From Calothrix anomala FACHB-343 (lineage in GTDB: Bacteria > Cyanobacteriota > Cyanobacteriia > Cyanobacteriales > Nostocaceae), in the NCBI RefSeq assembly GCF_014696435.1, contig NZ_JACJQG010000036.1, positions 1-64,000 on the forward strand: 64,000 nucleotides of DNA, given 5' to 3'. Every line of letters begins with the position of its first letter. The first letter of the stretch is position 1. The notes beneath the pieces were generated by a model, which saw nothing but the letters and a program-made list of their open reading frames with translations, made no database searches and was not told the origin of the DNA. A program made the translations under genes and the position numbers. Positions 20,054-29,122 of this stretch are shown piece by piece.

Positions 20054-20332
20054 CTAGAAAGGGCTATAAGTTAACTTTTGCAAAATCGGTAGCAGCCAGT
20101 CGCCAATGAATTGCAGTAGCAAGAAGGCGATGATGGGAGAAAAATCTATACCGCCTAGTGGGGGAATAATTGAACGGAAAAGATTGAGATAAGGGTCAGT
20201 AATCTGGGCTAAGGCCGCAAATGGTTGACTGTAAAAGTCAATATTGGGGAACCAGGTCAAAAGAACCCGAATAATCAGTAAAACAGTATAAATCTGGATA
20301 AAAGTAGCCAGTGTGGTAATCAGTAGATTCAT
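20054..20332 (-). CDS. YggT family membrane protein
   Basis: The product has 92 residues with two membrane helices (about 5-25 and 66-84). Family signatures are present: RVLLTWFPNID and the following DPYLNLFRSIIPPLGGIDFSPI. YggT/Ycf19-like proteins in cyanobacteria and plastids have been linked to membrane-complex assembly and cell or nucleoid organisation; the exact role here is unknown. Confidence 0.88.
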   Translation of the reverse strand: MNLLITTLATFIQIYTVLLIIRVLLTWFPNIDFYSQPFAALAQITDPYLNLFRSIIPPLGGIDFSPIIAFLLLQFIGDWLLPILQKLTYSPF

Positions 20333-20464
20333 GGATAGCTTGGTTTTGGGCTAAGTTGACAAACAAGGTCTTATCATAGATTTTAATTTAGTCTCGGTCA
20401 TGGCGTCTGCGATTAGTGCAGGCACATCGCACCACACTTAAGCGCTGCACCAAGTCGTAATTAT

Positions 20465-20818
20465 CTAAGAATCCTTTGTCAAAGAACGCTCGTTTACTGC
20501 TTGCGGTGCAGTGCCATTGACATTGCCGAGTTGCTTACGTACCTCATCTATTGTGGCATTTAGCTGGGCAATTTTATCTTCTAGCGATCGCCTTGCTGTT
20601 TCCATTTCTAGTCCTTCTGTTTGAGAAGGGGGCATTTGACGCCTTTTTCCAGCTATTTTCCGGGTTTCTTCGGCGTTGGGTGTCAGTTCTGCTTCTTCAT
20701 CTCCTGTTAATTCTAAATCTTGACGATTAGCAATCAAAGAGCCGACAACGCCACCAACAACACTACCGAAAATTGCTCCGGCCAAAAATCCACTGAAAAA
20801 ACCATCACGCTGACTCAT
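20465..20818 (-). CDS. Small membrane protein with glycine-zipper helix
   Basis: The product has 117 residues. One Gly-rich helix at about 8-28 (GFLAGAIFGSVVGGVVGSLI) resembles YtxH-like or glycine-zipper segments. The rest is acidic and ends in a coiled-coil helix (about 75-98). Similar small proteins are common in cyanobacteria; no function can be given. Confidence 0.65.
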   Translation of the reverse strand: MSQRDGFFSGFLAGAIFGSVVGGVVGSLIANRQDLELTGDEEAELTPNAEETRKIAGKRRQMPPSQTEGLEMETARRSLEDKIAQLNATIDEVRKQLGNVNGTAPQAVNERSLTKDS

Positions 20819-20904
20819 ATCCTTAACCGCCTTGACGAAACTTTGGGACTTTTATACTAGTAATCCTAGTTAAAGTTATTTTCCTACCCTAGCTGCATAG
20901 TAGC

Positions 20905-21555
20905 TTAAGTCCCGTAGGTGCGATCGCCTGCATCTCCTAATCCCGGTACAATAAATCCTTGGTCATTGACTGTTTCATCAATGGTAGCCGTGTAAATAAT
21001 TAAACCTGGATAAGCAGCGCTGAGTTTTTGCAAAGCAGGTGGAGCCGCCACTACGCAAACAATTCTGGTTAAAGATGGATCTATGCCACGTTGTGTCAAT
21101 TCTGCCATTGCAGCCATCATTGAACCGCCTGTAGCCAACATCGGATCGGTAATTAATACCCTTGTTTGCGGATCGAATTTTTCTGGTAATTTGTTGAGGT
21201 AACACGTAGGCTGTAGTGTTTCCTCGTCGCGGACTAAGCCCAAATGATAAATCGAAGCTAGGGGTAACAAAGTCTGCGCCCCTTCTAATAGCACTAACCC
21301 AGCCCGCAAAATCGGTACTACCGCCACAGGTACTTGTGGATCGATTAAAGTCGCTGGCGTAGAATCTAAAGGAGTTTCTACCGTCGTTTCTTGCGTCGGT
21401 AACCACTCTCTTGCAGCTTCATAGGTTAACCATCTTCCTAACTCTACCATCGCACTGCGGAATAATACCGAAGGTGTGGCAGCATCACGAGCAACTGCTA
21501 ACCAGTGCTTAATCAGAGGATGGGGTGGAACATAAACACGCAGTTGTAGCGTCAT
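20905..21555 (-). CDS. upp: Uracil phosphoribosyltransferase
   Basis: From the ATG at 21555 the product has 216 residues; a TTG six bases upstream is less likely. Features are VVPILRAGLVLLEGA, the PRPP-binding loop LITDPMLATGGSMMAA, and the uracil-binding end GFIVPGLGDAGDRTYGT. It salvages uracil to UMP using PRPP. The enzyme is cytosolic and the gene appears monocistronic. Confidence 0.96.
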   Translation of the reverse strand: MTLQLRVYVPPHPLIKHWLAVARDAATPSVLFRSAMVELGRWLTYEAAREWLPTQETTVETPLDSTPATLIDPQVPVAVVPILRAGLVLLEGAQTLLPLASIYHLGLVRDEETLQPTCYLNKLPEKFDPQTRVLITDPMLATGGSMMAAMAELTQRGIDPSLTRIVCVVAAPPALQKLSAAYPGLIIYTATIDETVNDQGFIVPGLGDAGDRTYGT

Positions 21556-21674
21556 AGCCAAAAATCGGCGTTTTTAATATATAAGAACTGAAACATCATG
21601 ATACTCTGTCCTGCCTCTGACTGGCAGCTAAAATCCACAACCTAAAAATTATTGATAATCTTTTGCATTAATAG

Positions 21675-21704
21675 TTGACAGCCATTCTCAATCAAGGTTA
21701 TATT
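21675..21704 (+). promoter_or_regulatory. Sigma-70-type promoter of an orphan small RNA
   Basis: TTGACA at 21675-21680 and TATATT at 21699-21704 are separated by 18 nt. No ORF follows; a hairpin plus T-run comes about 65 nt downstream. Confidence 0.6.
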
Positions 21705-21710
21705 ATTAAT

Positions 21711-21783
21711 CAGTGTTCTCCTCTCTTTAAGGATCGGCAGACGGGATTAGCCAGCAGTAGCAGGCTCGTCCCTCTTTTTTTGG
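21711..21783 (+). ncRNA. Predicted small RNA between upp and crtH
   Basis: From the predicted start near 21711 a transcript of about 70 nt would end at a terminator hairpin (21743-21772, 10-bp stem with one mismatch) followed by TCTTTTTTT. The 5' half is pyrimidine-rich and largely unpaired (TTCTCCTCTCTTTAAGG). It resembles the size and layout of cyanobacterial Yfr-type RNAs, but the Yfr1 core motif ACTCCTCACAC is absent. The remaining gap, 21784-22109, shows no gene. Confidence 0.5.
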
Positions 21784-22109
21784 CAAGAAATCGACATATT
21801 TTACATTTAAAAAGAACAAGCCCAGGAAAATAGATAGACTTTTTTTGAAAATTAAATCAAAATTCCCTCTTCAATTAAATTTTGATCGACAATTTAGCGA
21901 TTTAATCTATACAAGCTCATCAGATTAAATTGGTTAAGTAGGAGATTTGCTCTTAAAAGTAATATGGGCTACAATTTTTAGAAAAATTTTATGTAGCAAC
22001 TGACAATCCCTTGGCAATTGGGGCATTTGCATCAAAATTAATTTGTCAGTATACTGCTCAAGGCTAACTATTCTGTTTTTGAATTGTGAATTTTAAATTT
22101 TGAATTATT

Positions 22110-23612
22110 ATGACTTCTAGTTCCTTATTTGATGTAATTGTTATTGGCTCTGGGATTGGGGGATTAGTCACCGCAACCCAGCTAGCAGCAAAGGGAGCTA
22201 AAGTACTGGTTTTAGAAAGCTATATGATACCTGGTGGTAGTGCGGGCTATTTTGAACGCCAGGGCTATCGTTTTGATGTAGGAGCATCAATGATTTTTGG
22301 TATGGGTGACAAGGGAACTACAAATTTACTCACCCGCGCCCTTGATGCTGTGAACGTTAGCATCGAAACAATAGCCGACCTCGTACAGATTCACTACCAT
22401 CTACCTGATGGTTTAGATTTGAAAGTTGACCGCGTTTATGAAAAATTTTTGCAAAATCTTGGTGCATATTTTCCGCAAGAAAGATATGGGATTCGTAGGT
22501 TTTATGACGAATGTTGGCAAGTTTTTCATTGCTTAAACAGTATAGAGTTACTGTCATTAGAAGAACCTCGGTATTTGCTGCGGGTATTTTTACAACGTCC
22601 TTTAGCTTGTTTGGGATTAGCTAAATATTTGCCACAAAATGCAGGAGATGTGGCGCGACGCTACATCAAAGATCCGTTATTGTTGAAATTTATTGATATG
22701 GAATGTTATTGCTGGTCGGTAGTTCCAGCCAATATGACACCCATGATTAATGCAGGTATGGTATTTTCTGATAGACATTATGGTGGAGTTAATTACCCCA
22801 AAGGTGGAGTAGGAACAATTGCTCAAGCATTAGTTAGCGGTTTAGAAAAAGCTGGGGGAACAATTAAGTATCAAGCAAGAGTAAAGCAGATTATCACCGA
22901 AAAAGGCAAAGCTATAGGGGTAAAACTGGCTAATGGTGAAATCTATCGGGGTAAACGCATAGTTTCTAATGCTACACGCTGGGATACTTTTGAAAAATTA
23001 TTACCTGTAGATGCCATGCCCCATAATGAGAAAAAGTGGCAACAAACTTATCAGAAATCACCTAGCTTTTTGAGTTTGCACATGGGAGTTGAGCAGTCGG
23101 TTCTGCCACAAGGAACCGAATGTCATCATATATTGTTAGAAGATTGGCAACAAATGACTGTCTCCCAAGGCACAATTTTTGTGTCAATTCCGACATTGCT
23201 TGACCCAGATTTAGCGCCAGAGGGTTATCACATCATTCATGCTTTTACCCCTGATTGGCTAGATAATTGGCAAGGATTAAGTGAAAGGGAGTATGAGACT
23301 AAGAAAGAAGCGGCAGCATGGGCAATTATTCAGCGATTAGAGCATATTTTCCCTGGTTTAATTGCGGGATTGGATTATTTAGAAGTAGGAACACCCCGCA
23401 CCCATCGCCGCTTTTTGGGAAGACAAGATGGTACTTACGGGCCTATTCCCCGACGTAAGTTATGGGGGTTATTGGGGATGCGATTTAACCGCACAGCGAT
23501 TCCCGGATTGTACTGTGTAGGGGATAGTACGTTTCCTGGTCAAGGATTAAATGCTGTTGCATTTTCTGGTTTTGCTTGCGCCCATAGAATTGCTGTAGAT
23601 TTGGGGTTGTAG
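22110..23612 (+). CDS. crtH: Prolycopene (cis-carotene) isomerase, CrtH/CRTISO type
   Basis: The product has 500 residues. The N-terminal FAD-binding dinucleotide fold is clear (VIVIGSGIGGLVTATQLA, then VLVLESYMIPGGSAG). The FDVGASMIFGMGD segment and the C-terminal FAD contact GLYCVGDSTFPGQGLNAV match CRTISO-type enzymes rather than phytoene desaturases. It converts poly-cis lycopene to the all-trans form in carotenoid synthesis at the membrane. The gene is monocistronic; a TTTTGAA-like repeat ends just before the ATG. Confidence 0.93.
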   Translation: MTSSSLFDVIVIGSGIGGLVTATQLAAKGAKVLVLESYMIPGGSAGYFERQGYRFDVGASMIFGMGDKGTTNLLTRALDAVNVSIETIADLVQIHYHLPDGLDLKVDRVYEKFLQNLGAYFPQERYGIRRFYDECWQVFHCLNSIELLSLEEPRYLLRVFLQRPLACLGLAKYLPQNAGDVARRYIKDPLLLKFIDMECYCWSVVPANMTPMINAGMVFSDRHYGGVNYPKGGVGTIAQALVSGLEKAGGTIKYQARVKQIITEKGKAIGVKLANGEIYRGKRIVSNATRWDTFEKLLPVDAMPHNEKKWQQTYQKSPSFLSLHMGVEQSVLPQGTECHHILLEDWQQMTVSQGTIFVSIPTLLDPDLAPEGYHIIHAFTPDWLDNWQGLSEREYETKKEAAAWAIIQRLEHIFPGLIAGLDYLEVGTPRTHRRFLGRQDGTYGPIPRRKLWGLLGMRFNRTAIPGLYCVGDSTFPGQGLNAVAFSGFACAHRIAVDLGL

Positions 23613-23702
23613 TTATTTGTCATTTGCCATTTGTCATTTGGTAAGTGTTTCCATTGAATTTAGGTTCATTATGAAAAGATTATCCAGAGGATACTCAGAT
23701 TA

Positions 23703-23801
23703 TAGGTTGGATTGAGGAACGTAGACCCGTTCGCGGAGCGTTGCCGAAGGCTAGGGGCTTCCCGCAGGGTAACCCAACATTTTCGGCGATTTGTTGGGTT
23801 T
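23703..23801. repeat. TAGGTTGGGTTGAGGAACG repeat interrupted by a small dispersed repeat
   Basis: The outer repeat has relatives at 29313-29386 and 32698-32792. Here 50 nt running TAGAC..GGGTA (23722-23771) interrupt it after GAACG. The inserted unit is a long version of the repeat found in three tRNA genes at 37.6-38.8 kb. Confidence 0.7.
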
Positions 23802-23827
23802 ACACACGGTAAGGTTTTTGACGCTAA

Positions 23828-24025
23828 CTGAACGATTTAGAACAAGGTGAATACTTAGAATTACTAGCTGATGATGCTGGAGTTATGCACAGTCGAGTTT
23901 TTCCTGGTTTGTGGTTAGCCACATCAGAACTTTTAGCCGGGAATATGCAGGTTGTGTTGGCAACTTTACAAGCAGGGTTGCAATCTGCTGAATATGCAGC
24001 ATTTGTCAAGCAATTATCCACTTGA
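23828..24025 (+). pseudogene. Truncated Uma2-family (DUF820) endonuclease remnant
   Basis: Sixty-five codons remain open to a TGA at 24023-24025. The peptide contains YLELLADDAGVMHSRVFPGL, then LWLATSELLAG, the conserved C-terminal part of Uma2 proteins. The N-terminal two thirds, including the catalytic core, are missing and a repeat lies directly upstream. There is no ATG at the proper place. It is a dead fragment. Confidence 0.75.
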
Positions 24026-24162
24026 TTGATTTTCAGGACTTGATGACATTGTTGAAGTCAATCATCTAGGATACAGGACTACCAAAGCCCCAAGCAGTGA
24101 CGTAGCAGACTGTACAGTACGTTATTGTGAATTTAAGGCACATTTATGAGTTGTAGCGTAAA

Positions 24163-24215
24163 CTTTTTCAACATAAACACCATTCACTAGTTATAATTTC
24201 CTATATGTTGAAAAA
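24163..24215 (+). promoter_or_regulatory. Inverted repeat around a TATAAT box upstream of the aldolase gene
   Basis: TTTTTCAACATA (24164-24175) and TATGTTGAAAAA (24204-24215) are exact inverted copies 28 nt apart and bracket TATAAT at 24192-24197. This is a candidate promoter with an operator. The rest of the gap 24026-24307 holds no gene. Confidence 0.5.
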
Positions 24216-24307
24216 ACTCTTAAGATTAGCGTAACAATTACAATAATGGTAAATAATTACGCTTCTCTCACACCGACTAGCTGACAACCACATTAGGAGG
24301 ACTATCT

Positions 24308-25387
24308 ATGGCGCTTGTACCCTTACGGCTGTTGTTGGATCACGCGGCTGAAAACGGTTACGGCATCCCAGCTTTCAACGTTAACAACTTGGAACAAATT
24401 CAGGCAATCCTGAAGGCTGCTGCTGAGACAGATAGCCCCGTAATTTTACAAGCTTCTCGTGGCGCTCGTAACTATGCAGGGGAAAACTTCCTCCGTCACT
24501 TGATTTTAGCGGCGGTAGAAACCTATCCTCATATTCCCATCGTGATGCACCAAGATCACGGTAATGCTCCTTCTACCTGCTACTCAGCAATTAAGAACAA
24601 CTTCACCAGCGTCATGATGGACGGTTCCTTGGAAGCTGATGCTAAGACTCCAGCAAGCTTCGAGTACAACGTTCGTGTTACCAGCGAAGTTGTGAATGTA
24701 GCTCATGCTTTGGGCGTCAGCGTTGAAGGCGAACTCGGTTGCTTAGGTTCTCTAGAAACTGGTGCGGGTGAAGCTGAAGATGGTCATGGTTTTGAAGGTA
24801 CACTCGACCACTCTCAATTGCTGACCGACCCCGATGAAGCTGTTAGCTTTGTAGAACAAACCCAAGTAGATGCTTTGGCTGTTGCTATCGGTACCAGCCA
24901 CGGTGCTTATAAGTTTACCCGCAAGCCAACTGGCGAAATTTTGGCAATCAGCCGCATTGAAGAAATTCACCGCCGCTTACCCAACACCCACTTGGTAATG
25001 CACGGTTCTTCTTCTGTACCTGAAGATTTGATTGCTTTAATTAACGAGTACGGCGGTGCTATTCCTGAAACCTACGGCGTACCTGTAGAAGAAATTCAAA
25101 AAGGTATCAAGAGCGGTGTACGTAAGGTAAATATTGACACCGACAACCGTTTGGCTATTACTGCTGCGGTACGTGAAGCTTTAACCAAGAATCCTAAGGA
25201 ATTTGACCCCCGTCACTTCCTCAAGCCTTCTATCACTTACATGCAGAAGGTTTGTGCAGAACGCTATCAGCAATTTGGTACTGCTGGTAATGCTAGCAAG
25301 ATTAAGCAAGTTTCCTTGGAAGATTTTGCTGCTAAGTACGCTAAAGGCGAACTCAAAGTTGTTACCAAGTCTGCTGCTGCAGTTTAA
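24308..25387 (+). CDS. fba: Class II fructose-1,6-/sedoheptulose-1,7-bisphosphate aldolase
   Basis: The product has 359 residues. The zinc site is visible in [10 protein letters not shown], with later ligand regions in VEGELGCLG and [24 protein letters not shown] binds the substrate phosphate. Length and sequence fit the Calvin-cycle type of class II aldolase. It catalyses aldol condensation of triose phosphates in the cytosol. A perfect AGGAGG (24295-24300) sits 7 nt before the ATG, and codon use is strongly biased, both signs of high expression. Confidence 0.97.
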   Translation: MALVPLRLLLDHAAENGYGIPAFNVNNLEQIQAILKAAAETDSPVILQASRGARNYAGENFLRHLILAAVETYPHIPIVMHQDHGNAPSTCYSAIKNNFTSVMMDGSLEADAKTPASFEYNVRVTSEVVNVAHALGVSVEGELGCLGSLETGAGEAEDGHGFEGTLDHSQLLTDPDEAVSFVEQTQVDALAVAIGTSHGAYKFTRKPTGEILAISRIEEIHRRLPNTHLVMHGSSSVPEDLIALINEYGGAIPETYGVPVEEIQKGIKSGVRKVNIDTDNRLAITAAVREALTKNPKEFDPRHFLKPSITYMQKVCAERYQQFGTAGNASKIKQVSLEDFAAKYAKGELKVVTKSAAAV

Positions 25388-25450
25388 TTTGGTTAGGTAT
25401 TTAGGAGCATAGTACAGCTTTGCTCCTATCAGTCTGGAAATTGTGATTTT

Positions 25451-25486
25451 AAAAAACCAGGTAGCAATTGAGTTACCTGGTTTTTT
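25451..25486. terminator. Bidirectional intrinsic terminator
   Basis: A perfect 13-bp stem (AAAAAACCAGGTA and its complement) with a 10-nt loop has A-run and T-run at its two sides. It lies 64 bp after the aldolase stop and can serve the convergent hisD transcript too. Confidence 0.85.
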
Positions 25487-25493
25487 GTTATTG

Positions 25494-25680
25494 GGCATTG
25501 GGCATGGGGCATTGGGCATGGGGCATTGGGCATGGGGCAGAAAAAGTCAAAAGTCAAAAATATTTCTGAATACTTCGACAAGCTCAGTACAAGTTTTGAA
25601 TTGATTTTGTCCCCCTTCCCTTGTCCCCCTTGTCCTCCTTGTCCTCCTTATCCTCCTTGTCCCCCTTTCCCTCCCTTCCC
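25494..25680. repeat. GGGCATT heptamers and CCTTGTCCTC pyrimidine repeat
   Basis: A GGGCATTG/GGGCATGG array (25494-25538) is followed at about 25611-25680 by a pyrimidine tract of CCTTGTC-type units that runs up to the hisD stop codon. Confidence 0.7.
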
Positions 25681-26966
25681 TATTCTGCTGCTAATCGTAT
25701 GGCTACGCTACCGCCGTGTGCGGGTAGTCCTTCGGCTGTGGCTAGGGTGACTGCTGCTTGACCGATTGTTTGTAATGCTTGTTGGTTGCATTCTAAGTAG
25801 GTGATGCGCTTTAAGAAGTCGTAGACGCTTAAGCCAGAAGCAAAACGGGCGGAACGGGAGGTAGGTAATACGTGATTTGGCCCGCCTAAATAATCGCCAA
25901 TGGCTTCTGGGGTGTAGCGTCCTAAAAATAGGCTACCAGCGCATTTGATTTGATTGGCGAGTAATTGGGGGTTATCAATACACAATTCTATGTGTTCTGG
26001 TGCTAGCTGGTTTATTAGGGGAATACTTTCGGCTAAATCGTTGACAATTATTACCGCCCCATGCTTTTCCCAACTGGCGCTAGCTACTGCTTTGGTAGCG
26101 AGGTTATTTAAAACTTGCGCCACAGATGCGATCGCTTTTTCGGCAAATTCAGCTGAGTCGGTAATTAAAATAGATTGGGCGCTAGGATCGTGTTCGGCTT
26201 GTGATAGTAAATCCCAAGCAATCCATTCGGGATTATTTTGATTATCGGCAACTACGAGAATTTCTGATGGCCCGGCAATACTATCAATTCCTACCGTACC
26301 AAATACTTGGCGTTTAGCTTCGGCAACATAAGCGTTACCAGGGCCGACGATTTTATCCACAGGGGCGATAGTTTCTGTACCATAAGCTAAAGCTGCGATC
26401 GCTTGTGCCCCACCAATACCATATATTTCTGTGACACCAGCAATTTTAGCAGCTGCCAACACTGCGGGATTAATCTCACCGCGAGGCATGGGTACTGTCA
26501 TCACAATTCGTTCAACGCCAGCAATTTTGGCTGGTAAGGCGTTCATTAATACTGAACTCGGATAACTAGCGCGTCCCCCCGGTACATAAATCCCAACTTT
26601 CGACAGCGCTACCCAATTTAAGCCCAATTTTACGCCGACTGTATCGGTATAGCCGATATCTTGGGGTAGTTGTTTTTCATGAAACGCCGCGATTCTTTGG
26701 GCGGCTAGTTCTAAAGCTGCTGTCACATCCGCCGGACATTTGGCAGCTAGTTCGGCAATAAAGCGATCGCTTAAACGCAAAGACTGAGCATTATAATTGT
26801 CAAAGCGGCTGGTATATTCATTCACTGCCGCATCACCACGAGCTTTGACATCAGCCAGAATCTCTCTTACTGTCCCGCTAACATCAACAGTTGCTTCCCG
26901 GCGATCGTTTACAAGTGCTTTGAATTGGGTAGAAAAATCTTTGTCGGTTGTGTGAAGTAGCTGCAT
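25680..26966 (-). CDS. hisD: Histidinol dehydrogenase
   Basis: The product has 428 residues, the usual length. Landmarks are YVPGGRASYPSSVLMNA, GPGNAYVAEAKRQVFG, LLSQAEHDPSAQ, and the catalytic NQLAPEHIELCID; the C-terminus has SGLSVYDFLKR. It oxidises L-histidinol to L-histidine in two NAD-dependent steps, with zinc. His genes are scattered in cyanobacteria and no other his gene is adjacent. Confidence 0.97.
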   Translation of the reverse strand: MQLLHTTDKDFSTQFKALVNDRREATVDVSGTVREILADVKARGDAAVNEYTSRFDNYNAQSLRLSDRFIAELAAKCPADVTAALELAAQRIAAFHEKQLPQDIGYTDTVGVKLGLNWVALSKVGIYVPGGRASYPSSVLMNALPAKIAGVERIVMTVPMPRGEINPAVLAAAKIAGVTEIYGIGGAQAIAALAYGTETIAPVDKIVGPGNAYVAEAKRQVFGTVGIDSIAGPSEILVVADNQNNPEWIAWDLLSQAEHDPSAQSILITDSAEFAEKAIASVAQVLNNLATKAVASASWEKHGAVIIVNDLAESIPLINQLAPEHIELCIDNPQLLANQIKCAGSLFLGRYTPEAIGDYLGGPNHVLPTSRSARFASGLSVYDFLKRITYLECNQQALQTIGQAAVTLATAEGLPAHGGSVAIRLAAE

Positions 26967-27130
26967 GGACAGTATCTTAAATGCGCTAAGGTCAATAATA
27001 AATCGGAGTACGATCTATAACATTTTACCCTAAATGTATGTCGAAAAACGCTGAATTTTGCGAGTATTATTTTGTCGTTTCACACATCTAGGTATAGCTT
27101 TCTCTTGAAAAATTATCTACATTTTTACTT

Positions 27131-27790
27131 TTAGTAAACAGATTTCCAACCTTCTACAGTTCCTTTACCGATTTGGCTATCAACAGCTTCCCCACTTTCT
27201 GATAAAAGTCTAATAGTGACATTTTTCGCAGGTGAATTTTTCAAAGCAGTTGCTAACTCATCACTAACTTTAAATGTACCGTTGTTTCCTGCTAACCGAA
27301 AAACCTGTTCGCCAATTTTGATATACAGGTTATTAATCTTGAGGGTGTTGTGAGAAACTAAACATTCAGGTGCAGCTAGCAAAGTATGATAGTATGAACG
27401 ATAAGCACAATTGCGAGAGCTATAAGCTAAAAGTACGCGAATAGAATTGCGACTCCACAGGCTAATTACTTCTACTCTGGCATTATTATTAACAAAGTTA
27501 CTCCAGAAATAATTGCGGTCAAAAATACCCAAATAATTACCTTCAAAAGGGTCTTCAATTTTCACCAGCTTTGACCAAGGTACATCCATATTTGCACCCA
27601 AAGCCGCAGATTTAACTACTGGTATTTCCCCAGATGTTTTAGCTAGTCTATTACTTGACTGTGCAACAACTGGTTGGGAATGAATCATGCTTGTTGTTGC
27701 TAAATTTAGAGATACTAGACCTAATCCTACTATTGCCAGTCTAGCCAAACTCCAAATTCTGTGATTTTTATCCTTGGAGTGCATTAACAT
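27131..27790 (-). CDS. Exported hypothetical protein (219 aa)
   Basis: A signal peptide is clear: basic start, hydrophobic core (LARLAIVGLGLVSLNLATT) and a likely cleavage after VVAQ near residue 44. The mature domain of about 175 residues is beta-rich, with two Cys in a RNCAYRSYYHTLLAAPEC stretch that could form a disulfide. The function is unknown; it is probably periplasmic. A second ATG two codons in is an alternative start. Confidence 0.7.
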   Translation of the reverse strand: MLMHSKDKNHRIWSLARLAIVGLGLVSLNLATTSMIHSQPVVAQSSNRLAKTSGEIPVVKSAALGANMDVPWSKLVKIEDPFEGNYLGIFDRNYFWSNFVNNNARVEVISLWSRNSIRVLLAYSSRNCAYRSYYHTLLAAPECLVSHNTLKINNLYIKIGEQVFRLAGNNGTFKVSDELATALKNSPAKNVTIRLLSESGEAVDSQIGKGTVEGWKSVY

Positions 27791-28084
27791 AACTGAATCT
27801 AAAACTTAGCTATCAAATTTATCTGCAAATGAATCATGAGTATTTATCCTTGATGGTGCTCAACTTAATTAGCAGATAGGTATATTACAAATATAGCTAC
27901 AATTTTTATCCGTGCCGATGCGATCGCAGAGTCTCAACTAAACTTTACTTAGTTAATAAAGTAGATAATTTTGCTATATAAAAAATCTCAGTTTATGCGT
28001 GAATAAATTCTTAAACCTGTATTTTATGCTTTAAAAGCTGATATTCATCCTGAGCGCCAAATTTATCTAAAGATTTCGTCTTAA

Positions 28085-28207
28085 GGGACTTCCAGAAAAT
28101 AAATTATCGCATTTTCATAGTTGCAAATTATTTCTCCTCTGCTTCCTCTACCTCCTCTGCTTCCTCTGCATACACAGCGATGGAATATTTTTTTAGTTGG
28201 AAGTTCC
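28085..28207. mobile_element. MITE-like element, copy C (123 bp)
   Basis: It starts GGGACTTCCA and ends TGGAAGTTCC, and is flanked by direct TAA triplets. Its two ends resemble those of copies A and B, but the interior is different: a CCTCTGCTT-type repeat in place of the GCGAGC stem. Its last base completes the TAG stop of the acylphosphatase gene. Confidence 0.75.
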
Positions 28208-28503
28208 TAACGCCTCACTTCAAAACCTCGCAAACCCTCCGGTTCTTCGTACTCCACCACTACATTTTGTACCACAGCCGCCGGAGGGCCGCTATGACAC
28301 CAGCGCACCATATCTTCTACGACTTCACGCGCACCTTCAAAAACTGCTTCCACGCGACTATCACCGAGATTGCGCACCCAGCCAGTTAATCCCAACTGAC
28401 TAGCTGTATCTACTGTAGCGTAGCGATAACCAACCCCTTGGACTCGTCCAGAAATCCAAACATGGGCGCGAATTAGCTTTGGTATTGGTGTAGAATTCGG
28501 CAT
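28207..28503 (-). CDS. acyP: Acylphosphatase
   Basis: The product has 98 residues. It contains the family signature HVWISGRVQGVGYRYAT, with the phosphate-binding loop and catalytic Arg, and GWVRNLGDSRVEAVFEG with the catalytic Asn. It hydrolyses acyl phosphates in the cytosol. The gene is single. Its stop codon is split between host DNA (TA) and MITE copy C (G). Confidence 0.95.
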   Translation of the reverse strand: MPNSTPIPKLIRAHVWISGRVQGVGYRYATVDTASQLGLTGWVRNLGDSRVEAVFEGAREVVEDMVRWCHSGPPAAVVQNVVVEYEEPEGLRGFEVRR

Positions 28504-28738
28504 TGACTGGTATATGGTTGACGATTTCCAGTTTAGCGGGTTTTGCGACCGGGATTAAATCATCCCGACATTTAGCTCTGTGAGTGGGTAATAGTGATAA
28601 ATTGTTGGTCACTGAAATTGCGATCGCTCTTGAGGATGCTTGTCCACAATCGAGACTGGAGACTGTCAACCAGCAAATACATCCCAAAGTTGCAATTACC
28701 AATTACCCAACCTGTCAATTTCAACTTTTCACGTACTT

Positions 28739-29122
28739 ATGTCTAATTTGCCACCACTCACTACAGAAACTATTTGGGCAATTCTCAACGAAACCATTGA
28801 TGATGCAACAGTCAACCAATTGTTATGGTATCACTTAGGTTATCGCTACAATTCATCAACAGAAGATTGGGACAATAGCCAAGTCGCACCAGAATGGCGA
28901 GACGAATACCCACAACCACCAGATTTTATTGACAGTCGTCCCGCCATAGTCAAATTAACTCGTTCCATTCCCAAAGAAAACAAACAAATACTCAAAGAAA
29001 AGTTAGGTTTCAAAGGTTATAAAATTGGTGAATTCGGCCCAAGACAAACTCGCAGAGCAACTGCCGCCAATTGGTTGTATAGTTACATGAATCCACCTAG
29101 CAGCAACCTCGAACCAGTTTAA
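28739..29122 (+). CDS. DUF1823 family protein
   Basis: From the ATG at 28739 the product has 127 residues, beginning MSNLPPLTTETIWAIL. An upstream in-frame start at 28640 would add 33 residues without family-like sequence. The conserved core includes LLWYHLGYRY, then WRDEYPQPPDFIDSRPA and KLTRSIPKENKQ. The family is confined to cyanobacteria and plastid-bearing eukaryotes and has no assigned function. The protein is soluble. Confidence 0.8.
   Translation: MSNLPPLTTETIWAILNETIDDATVNQLLWYHLGYRYNSSTEDWDNSQVAPEWRDEYPQPPDFIDSRPAIVKLTRSIPKENKQILKEKLGFKGYKIGEFGPRQTRRATAANWLYSYMNPPSSNLEPV

Noticed and set aside
21711-21783. Yfr1 small RNA
   Set aside because: The conserved ACTCCTCACAC core is absent.
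25526-25750. Proline/cysteine-rich open frame
   Set aside because: It is a translation of the CCTTGTCCTC repeat and overlaps hisD on the other strand.
28400-28838. Frames on both strands around 28.5 kb
   Set aside because: They overlap acyP and the DUF1823 gene in other frames and show no protein-like features.
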